Source of the DNA: Apoderus coryli
Taxonomy: Eukaryota > Arthropoda > Insecta > Coleoptera > Attelabidae
Assembly (NCBI GenBank): GCA_911728435.2
Contig: OU452198.1
Location: 31,091,902 to 31,155,901, forward strand
Length of the DNA: 64,000 bases
Reading direction: 5' to 3'
Part shown: positions 1-8,504 of the stretch, in pieces
Position numbering within the stretch: position 1 is the stretch's first letter
How the letters are laid out: each line of letters starts with the position of its first letter
The notes under the pieces: model-generated
The model's database searches: none
The model's input: the letters and a program-made list of their open reading frames with translations, nothing else
Told to the model about the DNA's origin: nothing
Translations under genes and position numbers: made by a program

Positions 1-116
1 TTCATTTCGCTTTCCACCACGTTTACTTTGAATAGGTGCTCAAATCGTTCGATATACGTATCGAATTCTACCCCTTCCGCACTTTTAAAAGGTTCGATTG
101 TACCGATTAAAGCCAT
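1..116 (-). CDS. Start of an LTR-retrotransposon gag-like protein (partial)
   Basis: An ATG at 116 on the minus strand opens 38 codons that run off the window edge. The peptide begins MALIGTIEPFKSAEG and continues with a FDTYIERFEHLFKVN stretch. The pattern of a short lead, an Ile-x-Pro-Phe motif and a Tyr-x-Glu-Arg-Phe-Glu core is what Ty3/gypsy-type elements of insects show at the start of gag. A primer-binding-site-like stretch lies about 95 bp upstream. Only the amino end is visible, so integrity and family cannot be judged. Assignment rests on motif recall, not on a search. Confidence 0.6.
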   Translation of the reverse strand, partial: MALIGTIEPFKSAEGVEFDTYIERFEHLFKVNVVESEM

Positions 117-550
117 TATTACTTGAATTTAACTATTTAACCAAAATTAAGAACGACTTTCACACGTGTTATACCTCATAACCTCAATTAAAATTTTTAC
201 TTTAATTATCCCATCCTCGTCGCCAATTTAATATTATGTATGTAGATAAAGAAAAGACCGAGAGGGTTCTTGATATAAAGAAAGTATATTAATAAGTTAT
301 AAGGCATAAACGACATAAACTTTTTGATTATTATATTTAGCATGTAGCCTGAATTATACAACTATTCGAACTACTTACTTTGTCTAACCTAACTAACTGT
401 CAATCCAATATACAACCATAGATGTGTGTAGAGACACTCACATAGAGATGTGTATAGAGAGACACTCATCTAAGGTTGCCATATTCTAGCCAAACCTGCA
501 TGTATTATAACCATACATAACAGGTACAGAAATATTTATAATAATTATAA
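117..550 (-). other. Leader, primer-binding-site candidate and presumed LTR of the element at 1-116
   Basis: No gene. At 211-226 the minus strand reads TTGGCGACGAGGATGG, the form of a tRNA primer-binding site that usually follows the left LTR of insect gypsy elements. The AT-rich stretch from about 230 upward would then be LTR. I could not fix the LTR outer end; around 420-475 there are short imperfect repeats built on 'agagacactca'. Confidence 0.4.
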
Positions 551-1745
551 AGATCGACAAAATGAAGTGCGACAAAAGTAAAGCAACAAATTGTGTCAAC
601 AGTATTTTATTTTACATCTTACGATAAGAAAACATTTAATAATTAAAATAGCTAGAAGTATTATTTTAATAATTAATAGAATATCCATTATTATTTATTA
701 TTTGCCAGCAACGTCGCAGCATTAAGGTAATCAATTTTTGGGCAGTATTTTCGGGAACGTCTCTCCAAACTTCATTGATTTTATTTACACATGATGGGTT
801 ATTGTGAATCCTGAATCCTTGTGTACGAATTCCACGTTCAACTTCTTCCCACAGATTTTAAATAAAATAAAAATTTCAAAACCCGAACATTATTTTGAAA
901 CCACTCTTAAACAATTCGGAAGTGTTTTGGATCGTTATCCTATAAAATAAAACGCAACGGTATTTCCCACTCTGCATAAGGCAACATTACATTTTGCATT
1001 AGCACTCTATAGACAAATCGATCCATGGTGTCATTAATGAAGTTTAAAGGACCCACCCCATTCCATGAGAAACAAACCCATGGAAAACACTGCCTTTACC
1101 TGTGGGTGTAACGTATTTGGGATGAAACCTTGGATCGATTGGCCGTCTTACATGCTTCATTCTATCAGAATTGAAATTTTTCCAGTCGTCTACTGTCCAA
1201 TTAAAATGTTCACGTGCAAATTCCAGCCTAGCCACTCCCTTTCTTGCCGAAATAAGCGGCTTTTCAGCCGGGCTTCTACTAAATAACTTTGCGTCTGCCA
1301 ACCTTCTTTGAACTGTTCGTGGACTAACCTCAATTTCGGGAATTTCAGCAATTATTCTAGGTGCACATCCAAGGATCGTTTTGGGAAATTCTTTTAACGC
1401 GTCTGTCTGTCCTAGTTGTTTTTCTCGAGCTTCCCGATTTCGGTATATTCTCTAAATGTCCCCTTTCATTGTAACTTGAAATTATTTTGGATACGCTGTC
1501 TCTGGGTAAAAACAAACCGTCTTGCAATTGGGCTTGTATTGTACCTTCCAAGTATGCAGTCACTACTCTCTGTTTTAAATCTTTAGAAATTGGAATACCT
1601 CTTGGCATGATTAATCCAGCACAGAAATATTAATTAACCATAAACTTAACTCAGCAAAAATATTTTAATCTTTACTGTCACTAAAACCTTTCTTTTTTAG
1701 TCAAATATTAAAATGTTGCTTTACTTTTGACGCATTACAATATTG
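551..1745 (-). pseudogene. Dead Tc1-like DNA transposon
   Basis: Terminal inverted repeats share a GCGACAAAAGTAAAGCAAC-type core (569-587; reverse complement at 1715-1733, one mismatch). The minus strand encodes, in broken frames, a Tc1 transposase. It starts with MPRGIPISKDLKQRVV at 1608, a paired-like helix-turn-helix region. A DDE segment with RFHPKYVTPTGKGSV follows near 1080-1140, then a QDNDPKHF block near 920-960, and a tail ending in LMLRRCWQ near 715. The usual proline-rich SPDLNPIE segment is missing between the last two blocks, and several stops and frame changes are present. Length of about 1.2 kb fits the family. Not capable of making a transposase. Confidence 0.85.
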
Positions 1746-1926
1746 TATTAAAATTTTACATCAATATCAGTTCATTTATTTTGATTGTTGGAAAAAGCTG
1801 TTGCCGTCGATAATAGCAGCTTACGATGATATTTAAGACGCGACGTATTTACATTCGATATCATGCATTTAATATCATAAAATCGAGATTTGTCTAATTT
1901 TTCGAAAGTGTTGCTCTACTTTTGTC

Positions 1927-2230
1927 CAATAGCTCAATTGGTTAAAGCGTTTAGGCGCTATAGTGGAAGAATAGTTACAGACACAAACAACAAACACACA
2001 CAGACAGACAGACTTCCATCTGGAAATGGTCTTAATCGTCTCAAGGAACTTCAAAATGGTTATATCCGTCTTTAACTCAATATTTTATTTAGCGCGTTCA
2101 CAATACTTTCCCTGTGTGGGAAAGTAAAACAAATATTATAACAAGCACGTGTCTGTTTGTCTGTGTGTGTGTCTGTATGTATTTTTCCACTATAGCGCCC
2201 AAACTCTTTAACCAATTGAGCTAAATTTTG
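1927..2230. repeat. Inverted pair of tRNA-like repeat heads
   Basis: The stretch at about 1927-2015 (TAGCTCAATTGGTTAAAG, then GCGCTATAGTGGAA and a CA-rich ACAGACA tract) reappears reversed at about 2155-2228. TAGCTCAATTGG fits the A box of a tRNA-type pol III promoter. No good B box was seen, so this is either a SINE pair or a foldback element carrying a tRNA-like head. Confidence 0.5.
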
Positions 2231-2505
2231 GTATATGAGTTTGGGGCAGTCCTCGGATGAACTTATTAGTTTTTGGTTGAAATTGCTTAAGCCCTGTGAT
2301 AGGGGTGGACACAACCGCTAAATTTTCAAACGCAGTAGAGGTCGAGCGATACATCATTTTAAAGCATTTTTTACCTGGTTTACAGCGATAGGTTTCTTTT
2401 GATATTTGCCCCCATAATTCTCGAGAAAATTGCGTTTGAAAGTTCACCAGTTAGTAGTTGGAACCTATATTATTATAATTAAAAAACATCATTTCTAATC
2501 AGGGT

Positions 2506-2574
2506 TCTCTGGCGTCGTTGGTAGGGCGTTCGCTTCGCATGCGGAAGGTTATGGGTTCGCATCCCAGCTCTGGC
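2506..2574 (+). repeat. tRNA-derived sequence (Ala-like SINE head)
   Basis: A tRNA-like run with D-arm-like GTTGGTAGGGCG, an anticodon arm TTCGC-TTCGCAT-GCGGA (5-bp stem, anticodon CGC, Ala) and a T arm TGGG-TTCGCAT-CCCA with a B-box-like core. The 5' and 3' ends do not pair as an acceptor stem (both read CTCTGGC), so it is not a working tRNA. It is followed by a T run and AT-rich sequence, as in tRNA-derived SINEs. Confidence 0.45.
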
Positions 2575-2935
2575 AATATTTTTTTTCTGATTTTTGGATA
2601 ATGTAGTTAGTTTGTTACGTTAGTTTATTGGTATTAATGAAAATAATACAATTATAATAATAATTATTATTAAAATTCTGTTTCGTTACGCAGGTCATAT
2701 AATTTAGATTATATTGTAACTTGTCGGGAAAGTTTTGGGGTGACATAACCGATTTTTTTTATAATCTGGTTAACATTTAAGTTTATTTTTTATGTTTTTT
2801 TTTTTGTTTTCAAAAATTAATTTAATGACTTTAACCTTTTGTTTATTCTCCGATTTTCTTTTAATTATAATATTTGAAAATTATATTATTAAATAATAAA
2901 TAAAATAAACTAACATGCCCGAATTAAAAAAAATC
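2575..2935. other. AT-rich stretch, nothing recognised
   Basis: No open frame, RNA or repeat recognised; long T runs at about 2752-2800. It may be the body of SINE-like insertions on either side. Confidence 0.5.
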
Positions 2936-3006
2936 CGCGACACAAATGGGATATGAACCCACATCTCCGGATTGCCGGTCAGGTCTTCTACCAATTGAAT
3001 TATTGT
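2936..3006 (-). repeat. tRNA-derived sequence on the minus strand
   Basis: The minus strand has an A-box-like TTCAATTGGTAGA, an anticodon-arm-like CCTGACCGGCAATCCGG and a B-box-like GGGTTCATATCCC. Acceptor-like ends GCTACAA and GTGTCGC pair at five of seven positions. The anticodon loop lacks T33, so a working tRNA is unlikely; a decayed tRNA or SINE head is the better reading. Confidence 0.5.
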
Positions 3007-3170
3007 AGCGTATATATGGAATTTCATTAAATCGTGTTTCCTTGCTTCCGTTCATCATCATCTCATTGACATTTATATGCCTATGAGACCAGTTGGAAAA
3101 ATGATCAATAAAGCAGGAAAAACATGGTTTTTAGCGAAGTATAAAATTATACCAATTAATAATTTATTTT

Positions 3171-3487
3171 TTTGGTAAATTAAATAATTCGTTTACCCCT
3201 ACTTCTGGGGTGTACTCTCTTAAGTATTGTAGAAATGATATATTTAGAGAAAATCTTATTGGATCGTAAAATTTTCAAATGAAGGGGATTATAGTTAACA
3301 TCAAAGGGGGAATAAAGATTTTAAATGATATTTTAAATTTTTCGTTAGAGGCAATTCTTGTTATACTATAGAGGAAAAGGATTAATATAGCTCCAATTAT
3401 AATTAAGAAAATAATATAAGAAAATCATCTTGTAGTTCGAATAATTCTTGTTATTAAAGCAACCATAATAGCCAGGGTTAGTGCCTC
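3171..3487 (-). pseudogene. Nuclear copy of mitochondrial ND6 (NUMT)
   Basis: On the minus strand this stretch stays open for about 105 codons under the invertebrate mitochondrial code (TGA as Trp, AGA as Ser, ATA as Met). Read that way it gives a membrane protein containing WFSYIIFLIMIGAMLILFLY then SMTSIASNEKFKMSFK. This is the conserved core of insect NADH dehydrogenase subunit 6, where WFSYI-LF and TS-ASNE are hallmarks. In the nuclear code it has stops at each TGA, so it cannot act here. Both ends of ND6 are absent: it starts just after the usual His-Pro-Leu region and stops before the last helix. The frame is unbroken, so the transfer is probably recent. Confidence 0.85.
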
Positions 3488-3826
3488 GGACAGGACAATA
3501 GAAAGTGGTGGGAGTTCATATTCTCTGTTCTCTGGAATAAGGGTAAACCTAGAGTTTTTGTAACGTAGGTGGCTCATATTAACGAGTGTTGGTCTCCATC
3601 AACCAAACAGCTTTAAGTTAGTTACGAAGGGGCAATTTTATTTCCGCGGAATGGTGGAGATGGAAATTAGTGGTGGGGGTATTTTTAGTCGTGCAAGCGA
3701 TGAAGAGAAGTGTTGGCGTATTTCTCAACATATTTTTGAATGTATAGCAAATCAATTGATAGATTTGAGAAGTGTATAAGTGTTGCACGTAACACGTAAA
3801 TATACTGAAAAAAATAATATTCCATG
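3488..3826. other. Intergenic stretch, nothing recognised
   Basis: Between the mitochondrial insert and the 3' end of SSNA1. No open frame over 60 codons and no known repeat seen. Confidence 0.5.
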
Positions 3827-3832
3827 TTTATT
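3827..3832 (-). terminator. Candidate polyadenylation signal of SSNA1
   Basis: AATAAA on the minus strand, 145 bp downstream of the SSNA1 stop codon. Position fits a short 3' UTR; there is no transcript evidence. Confidence 0.5.
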
Positions 3833-3976
3833 TTCTACACTTATCCCCTATTCCGAGGAATGAAAAACACCCCCCGTAGCCGTCTGGATTTAGTACAAGC
3901 AGCAAGCAGGTAGTTTCAAGTAAGTTTAGAAACTAATTGAGTGCCAGTTTGGTGGAGCCCCGCCTTTAAAAATGCT

Positions 3977-4222
3977 TTACTTAACAATTTTATACCATTT
4001 TTTGGCATACAGCACTTTAACTTCGCCGTCGTTTTCATCACTTCCCGATTCAGTGCCAATCTTTTTGTTAATCATTTCTTCCAAATGATTGTGGTGTTTT
4101 TGCAGCATTTCTCGCAACTTATTCGAATTCTCCAATAAACTTTTATAATGCTTCTCAATTTCTTCGATAGTTTTGTCATAGTGTGATTTGGCTTTTAGTT
4201 TCTGATACAAGCTTTTGTTCAA
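3977..4222 (-). CDS. SSNA1: SSNA1 (NA14) exon 2, carboxy-terminal part
   Basis: SSNA1 is a small coiled-coil protein of centrosomes, basal bodies and axonemes that assembles into fibrils on microtubules. This exon begins after a clear acceptor (TTTTTACAG) and codes for 81 residues starting LNKSLYQKLKAKSHYDKTIE, all predicted coiled coil, then an acidic tail (SGSDEND). Joined to the exon at 7281-7469 in phase 0 it makes KLCL-LNKSLYQKL, which lines up gap-free with the vertebrate family pattern K-L-x-x-V/L-N-x-x-L-x-x-K-I/L. The full product is 144 residues against about 119 in vertebrates; the extra length is the charged tail. The intron of about 3 kb is swollen by transposons. Recognition is from the family pattern, so the orthology call is strong but not search-verified. 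Confidence 0.88.
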   Translation of the reverse strand: MNKSLYQKLKAKSHYDKTIEEIEKHYKSLLENSNKLREMLQKHHNHLEEMINKKIGTESGSDENDGEVKVLYAKKWYKIVK

Positions 4223-4310
4223 CTGTAAAAACAAAAATACGTTTCACGCCTGTTGGAGAAAAAAATTGCCCGTAATTTGCAATATTGGGAGGAGAACAAA
4301 TTATAACAGG

Positions 4311-4440
4311 TCATTCAATAAGTCCGTAGGATAAGTAAGAAGAAAACAAAATTTTGACAAAACTCGATTTTATTATTCAACATAGTTGCCTTCGAGGGCA
4401 ATACAACGAGTACACGGAAAAAAATACTGTTGCGGTTTCA
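4311..4440 (-). mobile_element. End fragment of a mariner-like element
   Basis: Begins with GGTCATTCAATAAGTCCGTA, a mariner-type terminal sequence, and continues with antisense of the usual transposase 3' end (an ATTGCCCTCGAAGGCAACTA-type block). Only about 130 bp remain, inside the SSNA1 intron. Confidence 0.55.
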
Positions 4441-4527
4441 AATATTAGTTAGTATTTGGTCGCGAATCATTGTTTCGAATACATTTATTATGGCTTCATG
4501 TCCATGTAATTCCAACAATATAATACT

Positions 4528-6245
4528 TAATAATAATAATAATCTTTATTAGCAATTATAATTAACAGAAAATAAATACATTCTATAATACAGGGTGCGG
4601 CAACATAACTTCCTTATTTCAAAACGCAATAAAACCCATTTTATGGAGTAGAAGTTTTTATTATTTTTTTAAATAATGTAGGTACATATGTAAAGTTTTG
4701 CTTCAAACACTTTTAAAAATCATGTCAGGTAGATGACGCCCTCCATTGTCGATACACTGAATAAGCCGATTTCTGGCATTTGTCATAACCCTTTCCAGCA
4801 TAGCAGCTGGTATGTTGACCATTTCGGCCCGGATGTTGGCTTTGAGATCTTCTAGGGTTCTTGGACGATTGATATAAACACGGGATTTAAAAAATCCCCA
4901 TAAAAGAAATCGCAAGGGGTCAAATCGGGGGCACGAGCTGGCCACTCCAAATCACCGCTAATTGAGATTAGGCGCCCCCGAAAGTGTTACCTTAAAACAG
5001 CCATTGATACCCTTGAAGTGTGAGCCGTGGCGCCGTCTTGTTGAAACCAATCGACCCCAAAATCCAATTTGTTAAGTCGAGGAAAAAAAAATCTTCCAAC
5101 ATGTTTACTTACATGTCGGTTAGAATTCACTGTCACTGTTTCCTCATTTTTTTCAAAAAACCAAGAATCAATTCCCCAGCCGAAGAAATTTGCACACCAC
5201 ACTGTGACTTTAGGTGAGTACAGGGGCCTTTAATGCAATTCGCGGGGGTTGGTGTCGACCCAGTATTTTGTTTGTTGACGTATCCACTCACGTGGAAATG
5301 CGCCTCATCACTAAAAAAACAATTGCGTCCTCAGGAACGTTTTCGAGAAATGGGAGAGTTCTTGAACAATCGCCAACTTGTACGGATGGTAATAAAGATC
5401 ATCGTGAAGAATTCGCCTCACTGAACGAGCGGAAAGTCTTAGGACAGATGCATGTTTGCAGGCAGAACGCCGTGGGGATCGTAATATTGAGGCTCTCACA
5501 GCTTCAATGTTTTCAGGTGTTCTAATGGGCTGAGGGACTCCAATTTCTTCGTCTCGTCACACTCCCGCTTTGTCTGAATGTAAAGACCCATGTAACTATT
5601 GATTTCCGATCTGGCACAGGCCTTGAATCGATTTCGAAAGGCACGCTGATTTGCGATCACAGAACGTCCATTCGAGAAGTACACCTCGCTGGCAAATGCA
5701 CGTTGCTCACTGTTACAACGCATCGTGGAGCCTGACCGTATGGAGAACAAAACTTTAGATGCACGTCTACCGAATAAGAGCAGTCTCCCCCCAGTTCGAT
5801 CTTTACAGTCTAAATAGCGCGCATTTCAAAAAAGGAAGTTATGATGCCGCACGCTGTACTTAATATAGGTATAATACTAAATTGCTAAAGGCGCATGTTC
5901 AGCATAGCTACATGGACCTAACGTAAAATTATATTCTATACATAAGGCCAAATTAGGTAGGTATAAAGTAAAATATACCGAGACTAAACTAATTATTTAC
6001 AAAAGATTCAATTATTTGAAGATAGCATATTTATATGTATTAAATTAATATTTACAAAATTTGCAAAATTGGTGCAGGAAGAGTAAAAAACCATAAAAAA
6101 AACAAAAAGGAGAGATGAAACTTTGGGGAAGAATAGAGATTCAGATCAACCGCCAGAACGAGAACACTGCGCATTGAACAGCATGTCGAACACTGCTGAC
6201 CTAAACCTGGATATCGACAAAGACTTGAAATGATGTGGTAGCTTA
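4528..6245 (-). mobile_element. 3' end of a LINE, split by a mariner insertion
   Basis: The minus strand at 6245-6146 codes for NKLPHHFKSL and FRSAVFDMLFNAQC before a stop, the usual carboxy end of Jockey/CR1-type LINE proteins. AT-rich 3' UTR follows down to a (TAA)n tail at about 4528-4546. The mariner element at 4591-5856 sits inside this UTR, so the LINE is older than the mariner. The rest of the LINE is absent (5' truncated). Confidence 0.6.
4591..5856 (-). mobile_element. Mariner-superfamily transposon with intact ends but broken transposase
   Basis: A 1266-bp element flanked by TA on both sides. The terminal inverted repeats of 25 bp (start CAGGGTGCGGCAACATAACT; other end reverse complement of 5832-5856) differ at two positions. 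The minus strand encodes the transposase in pieces: an amino DNA-binding region with NSEQRAFASEVYFSNGRSV near 5715, a middle block WFQQDGATAHTSR near 5035 carrying the second catalytic Asp, and WPARAPDLTPCDFF near 4945 with the third. The tail is VMTNARNRLIQCIDNGG. Frame changes separate the blocks, so it could only move with help from another copy. It lies in the SSNA1 intron, same strand as that gene. Confidence 0.9.
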
Positions 6246-6274
6246 TTATCCGTTTATTTTATTATATTATTAGC

Positions 6275-6645
6275 CGTACAGACCTTGTCACACTTCACGG
6301 GGGTATTAACGCTGATCGCTACATTAGAATGTGCTTAGAAGAACATGTGGTACCTTATCCATTTATAGGAGAACATTTTATCTTGATGCACGACAATGCT
6401 CGACCGCACATAGCACAAATAACGAGGCAATATTTAATTGACGTTGAAATTCCTCAACCCTATCGAGCACATGTGGGATACACTAGGAAGAAGAGTTAGG
6501 CAAAACTACGGCGAGTTTCAAACTTTGGTTGCGTTAGAATAGGCACTGACAAATACCGCAAGACGCGGTTCCTTCTTTAGTTGAATCTATGTCCGAAAGG
6601 ATGAGAAGTGTTATTCAAGCTCATGGAGGAAATACTCGATTTTAG
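6275..6645 (+). pseudogene. Tc1-like transposase fragment
   Basis: Plus-strand reading with changes of frame gives LHGGINADRYIRMCLEEHV, then FILMHDNARPHIAQITRQYL with the second catalytic Asp. A tail SMSERMRSVIQAHGGNTRF ends at a stop at 6645. The segment expected to hold the third acidic residue (SPDLNPIEH) is deleted between about 6450 and 6475. The amino-terminal DNA-binding part is absent. A different Tc1 lineage from the copy at 551-1745. Confidence 0.75.
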
Positions 6646-7280
6646 AAAAAAAGAAAAATTCGTAATACCGCCGTTATCCATGATTTAATTTTTTTGTTGC
6701 TAATAAAGCATTATTTCTTTGAAAGCAGTGTTTTTCCTTTAAGAATACAGATATCGGTATGAATCAAAAAACAAGTTGTTCAGAAAAGATAGGGCTTCAA
6801 AATGTTGCAAAAAAGATCATTATTCGGTCGTGAGTTTTTTCTACAGGGTGTTCAAATGTTTAGAGTAAAATGTAAGTTTTTGTTCACCCCTGTATAACAA
6901 CAAATCCATTCGAAATTTTTGAAGTTTCGATATCAAAAAATGATGACAATAAAACGGCCTAAAATTCGAAAAAAAAATTGTCAAAATTGATGCTATACTA
7001 AAAAAGTTATTTAGGATTGATTTTGAACAAAATTTTCTTTGTCCGGGTAATATTGCGGGGCAGTGTATTATTTTGGACAAGAAAATAAATGAATTTTGTT
7101 TGGCCGAAATGCAGAGCTTCTAAATAACTGGACCAAAACCAGACCGTATTCTAAGCAGGAACATTCAGAAATGGGACAAGGGCAATGCGTACTAAGGGCC
7201 TGCGAAACACCATCTCGACCAAAGAATGCATTAAATCATGAATATTTATTGTTTGTTTTTACTTGCATTATCTCTCTTAC
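6646..7280. other. SSNA1 intron, unidentified repeat sequence
   Basis: A TACAGGGTGTTCAAATG-type end at about 6843 and CACCCCTGTATAAC near 6888 are typical of Tc1/mariner-derived short elements. Beyond that nothing is recognised. The intron's donor (G|GTAAGAG on the minus strand) is at 7280-7279. Confidence 0.45.
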
Positions 7281-7469
7281 CAAACATAGTTTATATGTTA
7301 ATTTTTCCAAATCGGCTTCAATGGTTTTCTTCTCCTCATATTGCTTTTCGATAAGAATGACCAGTTCGTCACGTTGTTCAATTAAGTCACATAAATTTTT
7401 CACAATATCCTCATTGCATTCGCGTAAGTCTCTACCAGTTTCGTTAATGCACTTGTCAATTTTAGCCAT
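7281..7469 (-). CDS. SSNA1: SSNA1 (NA14) exon 1, amino-terminal part
   Basis: The ATG at 7469 opens 63 codons to a strong donor, G|GTAAGAG. The peptide contains IVKNLCDLIEQRDELVILIE and then EEKKTIEADLEKLTYKLCL. The layout of a short lead followed by L-x-x-L-C/I-x-x-R-E/D-E-L and a heptad coiled coil matches the first half of SSNA1. It joins the exon at 3977-4222 without loss of frame. The start codon is the first ATG of the frame and lies about 300 bp from the SET8 start on the other strand, so the two genes are divergently transcribed. Role: microtubule-associated fibre protein of centrioles and cilia (family knowledge). Confidence 0.88.
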
Positions 7470-7772
7470 ATCGAATGCTTTTTATAATAATATATTCATT
7501 GAATTCAGCTTCAAGAGGTAAATTACTGGGTAATGACGATAGCAAATGTACGTATTATTTGAGATTTTCCAAAAAAAAAATGAAATTTTAATGTGACGTT
7601 TTATGACATTGCGCTAATGATATTTTAAGGTTATGTCACGGTATAATAAATAAAACAGTATACCGAGTCTCCGGTTGCGAGGCGTCATGCGAATCTTGTT
7701 GCGCATGCCGCCATTATAGGAGAGAACGTGTCAATAATCGCATAGACGTAGGTAGATTTTATTAAATAATAG
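7470..7772. promoter_or_regulatory. Shared SSNA1 / SET8 promoter region
   Basis: About 300 bp separate the two start codons. No TATA box is obvious. At about 7690-7725 there is a CpG-bearing patch, TTGCGCATGCCGCCATTATA, that contains an NRF1-like GCGCATGC and a YY1-like CCGCCAT motif. Both are typical of TATA-less, divergently shared promoters of housekeeping genes. This is inference from spacing and motifs; no transcript start is known. Confidence 0.6.
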
Positions 7773-7813
7773 ATGTCTGGGATTAAAAGAAAACATCCAT
7801 CTGTATTGATCAC
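7773..7813 (+). CDS. KMT5A: PR-Set7/SET8 exon 1 (tentative start)
   Basis: An ATG at 7773 codes MSGIKRKHPSVLIT and runs to a weak donor (AC|GTATCC). Spliced to the exon at 7904 this enters the frame DDHTDNDAHHPNKTDEDDDV, which looks like genuine acidic coding sequence. That frame, however, meets TAA at 7964-7966, while the SET-domain frame of the same exon is offset by one base. So either the assembly has one extra base near 7964 or this ATG is not used and translation starts at 7921. I give the exon only moderate confidence. Confidence 0.45.
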
Positions 7814-7903
7814 GTATCCTGTAAAATCTAAATTTGTCTTAATGACTAGGTTGTTCATTTATTATTTTATTAGTTCTTTTTGAAAATTGAATTATTCTTT
7901 CAG

Positions 7904-8096
7904 CGACGACCACACTGACAATGACGCCCATCATCCAAACAAGACGGATGAAGATGATGATGTGTAACAAAGATGTAGTTGCATCACCTCCGACACCCCA
8001 TAGAATAGAATTACGGAATTATCCTGAGGAGACTGCTAGAAAAAAACCTCTGATATCACAAATTACACTACCGGCATCTAATAAAGGAAGAAAAAA
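7904..8096 (+). CDS. KMT5A: PR-Set7/SET8 exon 2 (amino-terminal region)
   Basis: Bounded by TTCTTTCAG at 7903 and GTAAGTGG from 8097. The frame that continues into the SET domain gives VASPPTPHRIELRNYPEETA then KKPLISQITLPASNKGRKK, a basic low-complexity amino region as expected for PR-Set7. An in-frame ATG lies at 7921; from there the reading frame is open to the final stop at 14352, for 246 residues. Upstream of about 7964 the coding feel switches to another frame (acidic DEDDDV), see the exon 1 entry. If one base is removed there, the protein from 7773 would be 265 residues. Confidence 0.75.
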
Positions 8097-8276
8097 GTAA
8101 GTGGAACATGCTTCTGCTGTTTGAAACGATCTAGAGTTTTTTAACAACAATAATTGCTTTCTGTTCTTCTCTTAACAGATCCAGTGGTTTCCATAAGGAA
8201 CTATTTTTTTTTACACAAAATTCTTCATGTATCAGGAATGGCATCATCTTTTTTTTTCTTTTTAATTATATTTTAG

Positions 8277-8439
8277 AGTTGCAGTTACCAATAATCATGT
8301 AGAGAAAGAAACCAATCATAAAGTGACTGAATATTTTCCAGTAAGGCGGTCGGTGCGAAAAACGCAAACCACAATGTTGGAGGAAAAACAGTTAGCTTTA
8401 GAAATGGCTGTGAGGAATAATATGGAAGAAGGCTTACAG
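8277..8439 (+). CDS. KMT5A: PR-Set7/SET8 exon 3 (PIP-like TEYFPVRRS region)
   Basis: Acceptor ATTTTAG at 8276, donor CAG|GTACGT at 8439. It codes 54 residues including HKVTEYFPVRRSVRKTQ and a helical stretch EEKQLALEMAVRNNMEEGLQ leading into the SET domain. T-x-Y/F-F/Y-P-V-R-R-S-x-R-K is the diagnostic motif just before the SET domain of PR-Set7 in animals and overlaps the part that binds PCNA in the vertebrate protein. Phase joins exon 2 (AA|A) and exon 4 (CAG|GTA) without gaps. This motif, more than the SET core, separates PR-Set7 from other SET proteins. Confidence 0.93.
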
Positions 8440-8504
8440 GTACGTACGTACGCACTATGGTTGCTGACACAATATTTTTGCATAAATTCAATTAGATAAA
8501 AAAA

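Noticed and set aside
2506..3006. Functional tRNA genes
   Set aside because: Acceptor stem absent in one and imperfect in the other, with a wrong base at position 33; better read as SINE heads.
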